A DNA stretch of 64,000 nt from CAZART01 sp964487555 (GTDB taxonomy: Bacteria > Bacteroidota > Rhodothermia > Rhodothermales > VXPQ01), in the NCBI GenBank assembly GCA_964487555.1, contig CAZART010000006.1:31212-95211 (forward strand), in the 5' to 3' direction. The notes beneath the pieces are model-generated. The model saw only the letters and a program-made list of their open reading frames with translations. It was not told the origin of the DNA and did no database searches. This document shows, piece after piece, positions 53,247 through 62,288 of the stretch. Both the position numbers and the translations under genes were made by a program. Numbering within the stretch: the stretch's first letter is position 1; each line of letters starts with the position of its first letter.

Positions 53247-53586
53247 GAGAGGTAATGATTGTTCGTCGACCGTTGGATAAATCGCGGCATCCGACGTCAT
53301 TTGAACTGCGCTATGAAGCTATGGCGTATAAAGATAGTTGCTTTCTCTTTCCTATTCATAGGAATACTGTCTCATAATTTGATGCGATAAAGATCCAATG
53401 AGAGTTGTATATATATCGCCGTTCTTCCTATCTCAAAACGACCACTAATCACAGACTGATTCACGCCGTCGCCGAATTATGCCGACTCTCGGGAAAGATA
53501 CGTCCGGTAAAGATGCAGCCATTTTTTCGTTGCTCCCACTCCATCCGTAAGCCCCGTTCGGTGACCGAGACAGCCTTTGGCCATCC

Positions 53587-56500
53587 ATGTTCATCCTTCA
53601 TCGCACCGCTCATGCTGTTATTGGCCTCATAATACTGGCAGGTCCGGAAATCGCTTTCGGGGAAATTGGCGAGTTTGCGGCGGTTTGGCCTCAGGCGTAT
53701 AGGTTTGACATTCAGCAAATTTACTCCGGCCTTACGTACCCTTCCGTATTGACGTTTTCGCCGGACGGCATGCTGTTCGTCGGGGAAAAAGACGGCACGA
53801 TCTTCGTATTCGACGAAGACGGTACGCCGCTGGCGAGTCCCCTTGTCCAGCTGAACGCGAAGGCTGATCAAGAACGCGGCTTGCAGGGCATCGCGTTCGA
53901 TCCGAAGTATAAGCGGAACGGATACATTTACGTGTACTACACTCTCTCGTCCAACGAAGTCAACCGGCTGAGCCGCATCCGGCTGACGAAGGACGCGAAC
54001 GGTAACCCGAAGTTCGTCTCCGGTAGCGAAACGGTGATGATCGAGCCTTCCATTGCCGAGCGCGGCCATCATGTGGGCGGCGGGATCGGCTTCGGACAGG
54101 ATGGTATGCTCTACCTCGCCGTCGGCGACGGCGAATATAGCACGAGAGCTCAGGAGCTGTCCTATCTCGAAGGCAAGGTGCTACGGTTGGACGTGGTGAA
54201 TCACCCGAATATCATTCCCTCCGACAACCCGTTCGTAAGCACCCCTGGTGCACGGCCTGAGATATATGCGTACGGATTTCGTAATCCGTATACGATGGAT
54301 ATCGATCCCGTGTCGGGAAAGATTTACGTAAACGATGTCGGTCTAACCGATTGGGAGGAGATCAACGAGATCATAGCCGGAGGTAATTTCGGGTGGCCCA
54401 AATGCGAGGGTTCCTGCAGCGTTAGGAGGGGCTATGATAATCCGGTATACACGTATCAGCACGATCACAACTTCTCCAGGGGATCCTCAGGCGCAATCAC
54501 GGGGGGTGTGTTCTACCGTGGCACACAATTTCCGTCCGACTTTGTCGGCGACTACCTGTTCGTCGACCTCAATCTGAACTTTATCAAGCGACTGAAGCCA
54601 GACGGCTCCGTCCAGGCATTCCTCAGCGAAACGAGCAATCCGCCGCTGATGGGGTTAGTGGACCTCTTCGGTACCGGCGTCAAGCTTGGCACCCTTCAGC
54701 TCGACGTGGGGCCGGACGGCAGCCTCTATTACCTGAACATTTACGGCGGTGCCATATATCGCGTCTCGTCCGGCCCTAATGCGCAACCCGTCGCGGTCGC
54801 GAACGTCAGCCCCACGCAAGCAGATGTCGGCGAGTCGATCACGTTCGATGCGTCCGAAAGCTCCGACGCCGACGGCGACGCACTCACGTACACATGGGAT
54901 TTCGGCGACGGTACGCAGCAGAACGGGCAGACGATTACGCGAGCGTATGCGGATGCGGGAAGGTACACGGTTACGCTGACCGTCGAGGACGGCTGGGGCG
55001 GTCGTACGACCGCCCGTGTCATTGTCCAGATCGGTACACCCCCGTCCGTCACCATCTTGTCGCCGTTGAACGGCACGACGTACATCGCCGGCCAGACGAT
55101 TTCCTTCTCCGCGTCGGGGACCGACCGGGACGACGGCTCGCTTCCTGCATCGGCCTACGAGTGGACTATCGTGTTCCGTCATGCCGATCACGCCCATCCG
55201 GAGGCGTCGAGGTCCGGCGTCGAGTCCGGCAGCTTTGTCACGCCGACGACCGCGCACTTGGCCGATCCGGATGAGTACATCGGGTACCGCCTGTCGGTCA
55301 CCGTCACCGATTCGGACGGTCTGCAAACGACGGCGGTGACCGATATCGTGCCGATTCGCGTACCCGTCACGATCGGAACCCTGCCGACGGGCATTTCATA
55401 CGTCGTCGACGGCATTCAGAAAAGCGCCACGCTCGAGTTGACCGAGGTCGTGGGATCGGAGCTGAACGTGCAGGTCCCGCCATCGCAGAAGCTCGGCGGC
55501 ATCGAATATGAGTTCGTCGGCTGGAACGGCGGCGCCGGCGAGACGACGCGAACGTTGACCATCCCCGACGCGGCCGTCGTCTTAGTCGCAGAGTATGACG
55601 GCGCCGCGTCGACGGCGACGTGGGCCTCGCAGGACGTCGGCTCGGTGGCTGCGAAGGGAAGCTTCAGTGAGAAAGATGATACGTACACCGTTTTCGCTGC
55701 AGGCGACGGATTCGGCGGTACGGCCGACGAGTTCTATTTCATATACCAGTCCCTGAGCGGTGACGGTACGATGACCGCGCAGATCACCGGACTCACCCAG
55801 GCCAATGAATGGACCACGGGCGGCGTGATGATTCGGGAATCCCTGACGCCGGATTCCCGGCACGCCTACATGGGCTACACTTCGCGCCGGGTGCGCCTCT
55901 TCCAGTACCGATCGGCCACCGGACGCAGCGACAACGCAGTCAACGGAGGAAAGACCGTTCCGCCCCAGTTCCTGCGCATCCAGCGCAGCGGCAACAGGTT
56001 CACGGGCTCAACGTCGGCAGACGGCGACGAGTGGACGGTGATCGGATCCGCCGAGATGTCGATGGCAACGGACGTCTACGTCGGACTGGCTGTTACGTCG
56101 GCCAATGACGGCACGCTTACAGAGGCCGCGTTCGACAACATCACTCTCGATGGAACGTCGATGAGCGCCCCTACGACGAACGACCCAGCCTCGAACCAGG
56201 CGCCTACGGCCACCATTTCGGCGACGCCGACATCGGGTACGGCGCCGCTCTCCGTCACGTTCGACGGATCCGGATCGAGCGATCCCGACGGGGTCATCGC
56301 CTCGCACGCATGGGACTTCGGAGACGGCCAGACGGCCACCTTCGCAAGCGGGACTCACACGTACGAAGCGAGCGGTGCTTACACGGCCACACTTACCGTC
56401 ACGGACGATACAGGCGCCACCGCCCGGACTTCGGTCGAGATCACGGTCTCGACTCCGACAGCTTCGCCGGGGACGCGGGCGGCACAGGATATCGGCGCCG

Positions 56501-57196
56501 TGTCGGCGACGGGAAGCTACGACCTGACGAACGGCGTATTCGCGGTAAACGCATCGGGCGACGGATTCGGCGGTACGGCCGACGAGTTCTATTTCATATA
56601 CCAGTCCCTGANNNNNNNNNNNNNNNNNNNNNNNNNNNNNNNNNNNNNNNNNNNNNNNNNNNNNNNNNNNNNNNNNNNNNNNNNNNNNNNNNNNNNNNNN
56701 NNNNNNNNNNNGCAACAGGTTCACGGGCTCAACGTCGGCAGACGGCGACGAGTGGACGGTGATCGGTTCCGTCGACATTACGATGGCGACGGACGTCTAC
56801 GCAGGTATTGCGGTCGCATCCCACAACGACGGCACGTTTGTGAGGGCCACCCTCGAGAGGGTGACGCTCGTCACGGGCAGCAGTTCAGCGAAGGGCGGAC
56901 CTTCTGCCGAAGCCGTCAACAGCTACGTCCCCGACGCGTTCGGCCTACTCGGCAACTATCCGAATCCGTTCAATCCGGAAACGCGCGTCCGCTACTCGAT
57001 CCCGGAGCAGATGTATGTCACACTGGTCGTCTACGACGTGCTGGGACGTTCTGTGCAGACGCTGCTCGATGGTGTACAGCCCGGTGGAACGCACGACGCT
57101 TATTTCGACGCCGGCTCGCTACCGTCGGGCGTCTACTACTATCGAATCCGCGCCGGATCCTCTGAGGAGGTGGGCAAAATGATGCTGTCGAAATGA
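53587..57196 (+). CDS. T9SS-exported glucose/sorbosone dehydrogenase-like protein with PKD repeats (contains assembly gap)
   Basis: Signal peptide, then a six-bladed GSDH/YliI-type beta-propeller at about residues 40-395 (YPSVLTFSPDGMLFVGEKDG, ERGHHVGGGIGFGQDGMLYL, RPEIYAYGFRNPYTMDIDP, WEEINEIIAGGNFGWPKCEG). PKD (about 395-480), an Ig-like section, a DUF1349-like module (about 678-855), a second PKD, a second DUF1349-like module and a T9SS sorting domain (LLGNYPNPFNPETRVRYSIP) follow. GSDH proteins oxidise sugars with PQQ, but the cofactor site was not checked residue by residue. The frame breaks at the run of Ns because 100 Ns is a placeholder length. The true C-terminus is read in the +1 frame and stops at 57196. 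With a 234-nt gap the protein would be 1,247 residues. Confidence 0.88.
56612..56711. other. assembly gap (100 Ns)
   Basis: Exactly 100 Ns, the usual placeholder for a gap of unknown size. The DNA on both sides repeats the module at about 55704-56044. The base before the gap matches 55756 and the base after matches 55991, which predicts 234 missing bases. Confidence 0.95.
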
Positions 57197-57232
57197 GCTT
57201 CGCATCGAGAGCTGGAGGCGCGATGTAGCCGA

Positions 57233-57249
57233 AAGGCGCAACGCGCCTT
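57233..57249. repeat. 7-3-7 hairpin AAGGCGC-AAC-GCGCCTT
   Basis: A perfect 7-bp inverted repeat with a 3-base loop, 37 bases after the stop of the T9SS dehydrogenase gene. It may end that transcript, though no U-tract follows. It shares the 7-3-7 geometry and GGCGC core of the other intergenic palindromes but not their sequence. Confidence 0.4.
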
Positions 57250-57259
57250 CCGCCGCCGT

Positions 57260-57440
57260 TGCTGGCATTTCGGCGTCGATGCTCTCGACCTCTTGTGGCT
57301 GGACCTGCAGGGGGCGGAGTTCGACGTTCTTGAAGCCTCCCGAGAAGTATTGAAAGACGTCTCCGCAATCTACATGGAAGTGCACCACGTGGAATCGTAT
57401 GAGGGCGTCACACTGTATCCGAAAGTCCGCGAGTGGCTAG
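57260..57440 (+). pseudogene. FkbM-type methyltransferase remnant, 5' piece
   Basis: In the frame of 57293 the sequence reads GVDALDLLWLDLQGAEFDVL followed by a region with AIYMEVHHVESYEG and LYPKVREWLG. This is the characteristic second half of FkbM SAM-dependent methyltransferases. The N-terminal half, including the SAM-binding loop, is missing, and the T9SS gene ends only about 60 bases upstream. At CTAG (57437-57440) the frame is cut by an IS1182-like element and continues at 59981. The gene is therefore doubly broken. Confidence 0.8.
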
Positions 57441-57544
57441 GTAGCCGTTCAAAAAGTCGGCTTAAAACTACGGTTTGAGGGGCGATTTTCGTAAATTTAT
57501 AGGCGTAAAGACGCCGCTATTCCGACGCAATTTGTCCGTTCATC

Positions 57545-58207
57545 GTGCAAGGTAAAAGGAGCCGTCAAGGCGACCTGCTCAGCGTAGCTGGACTGGCCGC
57601 GACCCTCATCGAACCCGATTCGTTTTACGCGCTGCTTCACCGTCTCGGCCCCGTTCTGATTACCGACGACGACTTCTCGGAGATGTACTCGGAGAACGTC
57701 GGCCGGCCTTCGCTTCCTCCCGCGCTCCTGGCTCAGGTCTTGCTGCTTCAGGAGCACGACAACGTCTCCGACCGGGAGGCGGCGAGCCGCGTGAAGAGGG
57801 ATCTTGCCTGGAAGTATGCGCTCCATCTGCCGATCGACTATCAGGGCTTCGCCCATGCAAATCTGTGTCATTTTACGGCGCGACTGCTCGTGCATGGTCT
57901 CGAGCGCATCTCCTTCGACAAGCTGAACGATCTGGCCGTAAAGCTCGGTGTTCTGGACCCGTCGGCGCCGCGGGCCATCGATTCCTCGCACATCTTCGGA
58001 GCGGCGGCCGTACAGGACACCTACACGCTGCTGCGCACGGCGCTCCGTAAGCTCCTGGACCCGCTCATCGAGAGCGACCGCAGCGCGGCGGAGACGCTCA
58101 TCGAGACGCTCGACCTGTCGGAGTATGAGCGCCGAGAGAAGCCTGAGATCGACTGGCACGATGCCGAGGGCCGTTTACCACCCAGGATGCCGGTGCTTCG
58201 GAGTTGA
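57545..58207 (+). pseudogene. IS1182-family transposase, N-terminal fragment
   Basis: 220 codons starting VQGKRSRQGDLLSVAGLA (GTG at 57545). It continues through the DUF772 core RPSLPPALLAQVLLLQEHDN, SDREAASRVKRDLAWKYAL and FAHANLCHFTARLLVHGLE, then IDSSHIFGAAAVQDTYTLLR and KPEIDWHDAEGR. IS1182 transposases are usually about 450-550 residues with a DDE catalytic domain in the second half. That half is absent here. Similarity stops near 58172 and the last dozen codons are read from glycosyltransferase DNA in another frame. Confidence 0.88.
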
Positions 58208-58416
58208 TTCGGTACGGGGAAAATGGCTATACGCTCGATGGCGCTTCAGTGGCTAAATTGACCCAATTGATGGCCACCTTGTGCCACTCACCTCAACAAC
58301 GGATTACCATCGGCGAGGCTGCCCGGAAAACGGCGGAACAATATACCTGTGAAGCAATGACAGAACAAGTGACTCGTCAATATGAGACGATTCTTAAGCA
58401 ATCGAAAAATCATAAT
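58174..58416 (+). pseudogene. C-terminal fragment of a foreign GT4 glycosyltransferase
   Basis: Reading in the frame of 58204, the sequence gives TTQDAGASELIRYGENGYTL and then AARKTAEQYTCEAMTEQVTR up to about residue 70. This is the standard end of a GT4 enzyme (the ELIRxGENG donor-site loop and final helix). There is no in-frame stop before the next gene, so it fuses on paper to the glycosyltransferase starting at 58417. Its 5' part was lost at the junction with the transposase fragment. Confidence 0.75.
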
Positions 58417-59604
58417 ATGAATACGGCCACTGTACAGAAAAAGGAACGGTTGCTCGTGGTAAGCCACGCCTGTGTGACGCCGGTAAATCAGTTGCTGTTT
58501 GTGGCCCTGGAAGAAGAATACCCGCAGTTGGAGATTACAGTCCTGGTGCCGGGCAACTGGAAAAACGAGTATACGGGTAAGAATTGGGATATTCAGTTGC
58601 ACCCGCGGTTTAAGGGACGATTGGTGAAGCTGCCGGTGTGGATTTCAGGGCATATCTCCCTGCACTTTTATCGCCGGGACCTTGAAGATCTTCTTGATCA
58701 ATTCCGTCCCAACTGGATTTATCTGGACGAGGAACCCTGGGCGGTGGTGACCCAACAGGTGGCCCGAATCAACATGAGCCGCTATAAAGCGCCTTTTTTG
58801 TTTCATACCAACCAAAATATCAATAAAAAATATCCCTGGCCGTTTTCGACGTTTGAACAGTGGGTCTACCGCCATGCCAGCCATGCCCTGCCCGTGGGTG
58901 AAGAAGCCGCCCAGGTTCTGCGGGACAAAGGCTATGAAAATCCCTCAACGGTGTTTCCTTATGGCATTGATGAAACGGTTTACAAACCGCTGGATGCGGA
59001 AGCCCAGTCTCTTCGTCAGCAGTATCATTGTACCGAACGCTTCATCTTCGGCTTTTTAGGGCGCTTGGCCGAGGAGAAAGGGGTAAATCACCTTATTGAT
59101 GCGTTTTACCAACTTCGGAATAAAAATAGCGTTCTTTCCTCCCTGTGGATTATCGGCAGCGGCCCCGAATCGGAAAGGCTGAAGCAGCAGGCCCATTCGC
59201 TGGGCTTGGCAGCGCCCGACATTCAGTTTATCGACAATGTCCGTCATGAAGAAGCTCCCCGCTATCTTAGCGCCTTTGACGTGTGTGTCATGCCCTCGCT
59301 TACCCGGCCGTTTTGGAAGGAGCAGTTTGGCCGGGTGATTATTGAGGCCCTGGCGTGTAAAACGGCGATAATAGGTTCCGATTCCGGTGAAATCCCCCAT
59401 TTAATCGGTAAGTTGCATGGGGGGCTGGTGTTTCCCGAAGGAGATACCCCGGCGCTGGCTGAAAAAATGGCCCAGTTCCTGATGAATCCGCAGCAACTCA
59501 AACAGTGTATTGAAACCAGTTACGCCCAGGTGCACCGGCATTACACCAATTCTCAACTGGCCAGGGGATTTTACGAGATTCTAAACAGGATACAATCAGA
59601 CTGA
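58417..59604 (+). CDS. foreign GT4-family glycosyltransferase inside the IS-like element
   Basis: 395 residues from ATG 58417, the natural start before ERLLVVSHACVTPVNQLLFV. Complete GT-B enzyme: IYLDEEPWAVVTQQVARINM, FLFHTNQNINKKYPWPFS, FPYGIDETVYKPLDAE, FGFLGRLAEEKGVNHLIDAF and RPFWKEQFGRVIIEALACKT with E-x7-E spacing, then GSDSGEIPHLIG. Base composition is visibly more A+T-rich than the host genes, with many AAA/AAT/TTT codons, so it was acquired from another genome. It may be functional. Other polysaccharide genes of the same foreign cluster flank it as fragments. Confidence 0.85.
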   Translation: MNTATVQKKERLLVVSHACVTPVNQLLFVALEEEYPQLEITVLVPGNWKNEYTGKNWDIQLHPRFKGRLVKLPVWISGHISLHFYRRDLEDLLDQFRPNWIYLDEEPWAVVTQQVARINMSRYKAPFLFHTNQNINKKYPWPFSTFEQWVYRHASHALPVGEEAAQVLRDKGYENPSTVFPYGIDETVYKPLDAEAQSLRQQYHCTERFIFGFLGRLAEEKGVNHLIDAFYQLRNKNSVLSSLWIIGSGPESERLKQQAHSLGLAAPDIQFIDNVRHEEAPRYLSAFDVCVMPSLTRPFWKEQFGRVIIEALACKTAIIGSDSGEIPHLIGKLHGGLVFPEGDTPALAEKMAQFLMNPQQLKQCIETSYAQVHRHYTNSQLARGFYEILNRIQSD

Positions 59605-59610
59605 GCCTTC

Positions 59611-59950
59611 ATGGAGTCCATCATGTCGCTGACCCCCAAGCAAGCCCGGGAAAAAGAAGCCCATAACCGCCTGGCCTAAACTTACGGCGCTATGGCCGAT
59701 GAAGCTTTTGAGATTGATCCGGTGAGTCAGGGATTGCCGGATTAGGCTGGAGACCTGACCAGGAAAAAAGTACTGGAGTGCGACTGTGGCCGTGGCTTTT
59801 TCAGCCAATATCTCGCTGAAGCGGGGCCAATGTAACCGCCTTTGATATTTCCGACAAAATGGTGGAATTGGCCCGGCAGCGTTTTGGAGAGTATGACAAT
59901 ATCCGCTTTCTCCCCTGGAAGCACTGGATCTGTGGGATGAACAGTTCGAC
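59611..59950 (+). pseudogene. decayed class I SAM methyltransferase
   Basis: Starts like a gene (MESIMSLTPKQAREKEAHNR) but has stops near 59677 and 59742 and at least two frameshifts. Piecing frames together gives KKVLECDCGRGFFSQYLAEA, then FDISDKMVELARQRFGEYDN and FLPLEALDLWDEQFDL-like text. These are motif I and the following strands of a SAM-dependent methyltransferase. It ends abruptly at the CTAG-bounded hairpin at 59951. It has the same foreign composition as the glycosyltransferase upstream. Confidence 0.8.
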
Positions 59951-59980
59951 CTAGGAGGCCGCTCTTGAACGGCCTCCTAG
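59951..59980. repeat. 11-bp inverted repeat at the right end of the IS-like element
   Basis: CTAGGAGGCCG (59951-59961) and CGGCCTCCTAG (59970-59980) form a perfect inverted repeat around CTCTTGAA. The outer right arm is the right terminal repeat and CTAG target copy of the element. The left arm looks like the start of another terminal repeat with its own CTAG, so this may be the scar of a second, nearly fully deleted insertion. Confidence 0.7.
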
Positions 59981-60060
59981 GCGGTCTCGGAGTCAGTGTA
60001 GAGAAGGAAATCCTGCCGTGGAACGATCAAGGGAAAGTGTTATTCGTTCGGTCTTCCTGA
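59981..60060 (+). pseudogene. FkbM-type methyltransferase remnant, 3' piece
   Basis: After joining CTAG at 57440 to 59981 the frame reads REWLGGLGVSVEKEILPWND followed by QGKVLFVRSS and a TGA at 60058-60060. The W.D.GNVLFVR-type ending is typical of FkbM methyltransferases. The exact frame continuity shows that the target gene was intact at this point when the element entered. Confidence 0.8.
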
Positions 60061-60109
60061 CCAACCGCAATTCGCAAGCCTAAGCGATGACGTCGAGGCC
60101 AACGAGTGG

Positions 60110-60976
60110 CTAATCGACAGAAACCGCCGACGAAGTGCGTGGCCACCATTCTTCCGTATCAAGCAATTCATACAGACGCGCACTATACGGGGCAAAAAAC
60201 GACTCAAGCTCGTCACGCATCGGAACGGTTCCGGAATACGTCCCGACGTTCTTGGGACTGGCGTTTACAAGGTCGAACGTCTCTATTTCCAAAAAGTCGC
60301 ACACGGTGTTGACGGTCGACTGCGGATCGCGGAACATACTTTCCGCGCGCAGGACGAGTAAATTCTCTCGTTCGAAAGTGTCGATCCAATTCTTGATTTG
60401 AGGGGCGTATAGGGAACGACGGATGTAATAAAAGCGACCGTCTTCTTCGATGTAATCGTGTGGCATGCCTTCAGCAGCGTGAGCAGCGAGGGCTGCGTGA
60501 ATCGCCTCTTCGAACGGCCTATGCTCTCTTTTTACTCGAGTGGCATTATGGTGATAATGTGACCAGGTACGATCGACCGGATTGCGAAGGAGAGCGATGG
60601 CCTTCACGTTTGGCAGAATCTTTCTGATTCGGCTAGCCACTGCGGGGTAAAACATGTACGAGGGGCTTGCCTCAAGATTTATCCTCCCAGGCAGACCAAA
60701 GTGACTCCGATACCATCTTTCACTTCGATCAAATTCGCGATCGAAGTAGTGAACTTCTTTGACACGAGCCGATTCGACGCGCGTGTGTTGAATCAGGTAT
60801 TCATAGAGCGATGTCGTACCGGCTTTCATCGCGCCGATAATGAGGATGTCCGGCAGAGCCCGAAGCGGTGAAGTTAACGCTCTGTAGATTGGCAGGAGAA
60901 CCTGGTGATGTATCGGGCGAAGTCGCACTCGTAGCGCTGAATTCGTAAAGTTCAAACTGGATGTGTCCGTTTTCAT
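60110..60976 (-). CDS. sulfotransferase 3 (heparan-type Sulfotransfer_1)
   Basis: 288 residues from ATG 60976; the frame is open to TTG 61012. PAPS loop ILIIGAMKAGTTSLYEYLIQ, then KEVHYFDREFDRSERWYRSH, EASPSYMFYPAVASRIRKIL, and the 3'-phosphate segment KAIALLRNPVDRTWSHYHHN. These match sulfotransferases related to heparan sulfate enzymes. It lies on the minus strand, just downstream of the broken FkbM gene, and extends the sulfation theme of the cluster. Acceptor unknown. Confidence 0.9.
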   Translation of the reverse strand: MKTDTSSLNFTNSALRVRLRPIHHQVLLPIYRALTSPLRALPDILIIGAMKAGTTSLYEYLIQHTRVESARVKEVHYFDREFDRSERWYRSHFGLPGRINLEASPSYMFYPAVASRIRKILPNVKAIALLRNPVDRTWSHYHHNATRVKREHRPFEEAIHAALAAHAAEGMPHDYIEEDGRFYYIRRSLYAPQIKNWIDTFERENLLVLRAESMFRDPQSTVNTVCDFLEIETFDLVNASPKNVGTYSGTVPMRDELESFFAPYSARLYELLDTEEWWPRTSSAVSVD

Positions 60977-61387
60977 TAATGGACGCCTATTAAAGCAGCC
61001 AACGAAGGTCAAAGCGCCGACGACAATCCCGCCCCTGGCTGCTCCAAGGAATATACCCCTCCCTACTGTAGTTTATGGCGCAATGTACCACGATGTCACG
61101 CGCCCACGAATATGACTACGGATGACCTCGGGACTCGGTAACCAGACCCAGAACGCGGGGGTGCCTAATCGTGTCGACTAATGGCTGACCGTTGATAAGT
61201 ATGACTGGGGAATCAAGATGATGTAGATTTTCTTGCGCGCAATCGAAGCGCGTCGGTATAATCAGGCGGAAAAACTCCACCGACGGCTACTACGTGAATG
61301 CGGACGACTCGCGGATGCTCGGCGGATCTAGCGCCCTCGCGGTTGTCCAGAACGATTATGCATACGAACTCCAGGAACGCCTGGGCA
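60977..61387. other. intergenic region, possible coding remnant
   Basis: No complete gene. On the + strand around 61270-61435 an open stretch reads TDGYYVNADDSRMLGGSSAL and further normal-looking protein text, but it has no clear start and runs into the convergent gene. It may be the tail of a deleted gene. Nothing else is recognised. Confidence 0.25.
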
Positions 61388-62218
61388 TCATCCTCCGGGT
61401 CCGGACGTGCTTCCGTTGACGCGAAGCAGCTGCTTGAACTGCGTCTTGATTTGTTTGCGCAGGTAGCCGGGTCGATGAAGCTTTCCGTCTACAAAGTATC
61501 GCATAGGCCACCAGTCAGGCTCCGCGTTAATGTCGGCGGGAGGCTCATGCGGGGTGTGCCAGATGCGTACCGGACCGATCAACGGTACGCCGAGTCCGCG
61601 ATAATTATAGTTCATTGACAGGATGTAGGGTCGAAAGTCCATCAGCTCAATGGCCAATGTGAGAAAGGGCTGATCCCACGGCGCTTCATGCTGTAGCATC
61701 AACTCATTCCATTTTTTCAGTAGCGTCACTACTGCGGGCGTTGGCTGGAAAAATATAACCCCCGAGTTGTATTGCAGCTGTCCTCGAGGCTCCACGCCAA
61801 CGGCCTCCATTACGTTCCGAAATCCCCAGAAATGATCGAGACAGTAGTGGGCAGCGGGCACCAGAGCCAACCCGTGACTTTCCGCCTTTTCGAATCCCAG
61901 ACCGATGTCGCCCAGGATGCGGGTGTCGGTATCAATGAAGAGAAACGTGTCATATTGTTCAGGAAGCCAGCGCCAGAGTTCACTCTTGCGCCCATGACCA
62001 TCCTTCGAGTGCTCGAAAGAGGCTACGACGATCTCATCGAACCCATTCGTGCGTCGAGCGAAATCCGCGCTCACTTGATCTGTGATCAAGATGGCCGGAT
62101 GGTCGTAAGCCAGGGCCGTGTTTCGGCTCTTAACCGCCTCCAGGATGTACTTCTCACCCCAGGCCATCCAAACGAATGCCCTTCGGCTTACGGAATTACT
62201 CATCGGGTTGCTTGACAT
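61388..62218 (-). CDS. GT8-like (GT-A fold) glycosyltransferase
   Basis: 276 residues from the ATG at 62218 (62203 also possible; the frame is open to 62311, but that would include an intergenic palindrome). FVWMAWGEKYILEAVKSRNT opens the Rossmann half. The metal-binding DxD is in YDTFLFIDTDTRILGDIGLG. LQYNSGVIFFQPTPAVVTLL and EAPWDQPFLTLAIEL are the acceptor-side motifs typical of GT8-like and related nucleotide-sugar transferases. It probably adds a sugar to the same surface polysaccharide. Divergent from the sulfotransferase at 62359. Confidence 0.8.
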   Translation of the reverse strand: MSSNPMSNSVSRRAFVWMAWGEKYILEAVKSRNTALAYDHPAILITDQVSADFARRTNGFDEIVVASFEHSKDGHGRKSELWRWLPEQYDTFLFIDTDTRILGDIGLGFEKAESHGLALVPAAHYCLDHFWGFRNVMEAVGVEPRGQLQYNSGVIFFQPTPAVVTLLKKWNELMLQHEAPWDQPFLTLAIELMDFRPYILSMNYNYRGLGVPLIGPVRIWHTPHEPPADINAEPDWWPMRYFVDGKLHRPGYLRKQIKTQFKQLLRVNGSTSGPGG

Positions 62219-62288
62219 GCGGTTTCTCGGAACGACCGGAATATAGCCATCACCACTCTCGAGGTCCAATCCTATGACGCACGAAAGT

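Larger units (their letters stand above)
52963..53586. other. 624-base intergenic region
   Basis: Contains the hairpin at 53015-53052 and a short coding-like remnant at 53133-53246. The stretch 53300-53460 is A+T-rich and probably holds the promoter of the dehydrogenase gene at 53587. No complete gene was found. Confidence 0.5.
57441..59976 (+). mobile_element. IS1182-like element carrying foreign passenger genes
   Basis: The left end GTAGCCGTTCAAAAAG (57441-57456) and the right end read on the minus strand GAGGCCGTTCAAGAGC (59976-59961) form imperfect terminal inverted repeats (11 of 16 match). Both are flanked by CTAG (57437-57440 and 59977-59980), a probable 4-bp target duplication. Removing the element plus one CTAG joins the two FkbM pieces in frame. 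Inside are an N-terminal IS1182 transposase fragment, the C-terminus of one glycosyltransferase, a whole glycosyltransferase and a decayed methyltransferase. The 3' part of the transposase has been replaced by the passenger DNA, so the element should be immobile on its own. Confidence 0.75.

Noticed and set aside
53587..57165. Single 1,192-codon frame through the N run
   Set aside because: After the gap this frame reads Arg/His-rich nonsense; the true continuation is the +1 frame ending at 57196 with the T9SS sorting domain.
58204..59604. One 466-residue glycosyltransferase
   Set aside because: The first 70 codons are the C-terminus of a different GT4 enzyme and the following ATG at 58417 starts a complete enzyme; the fusion is only apparent.
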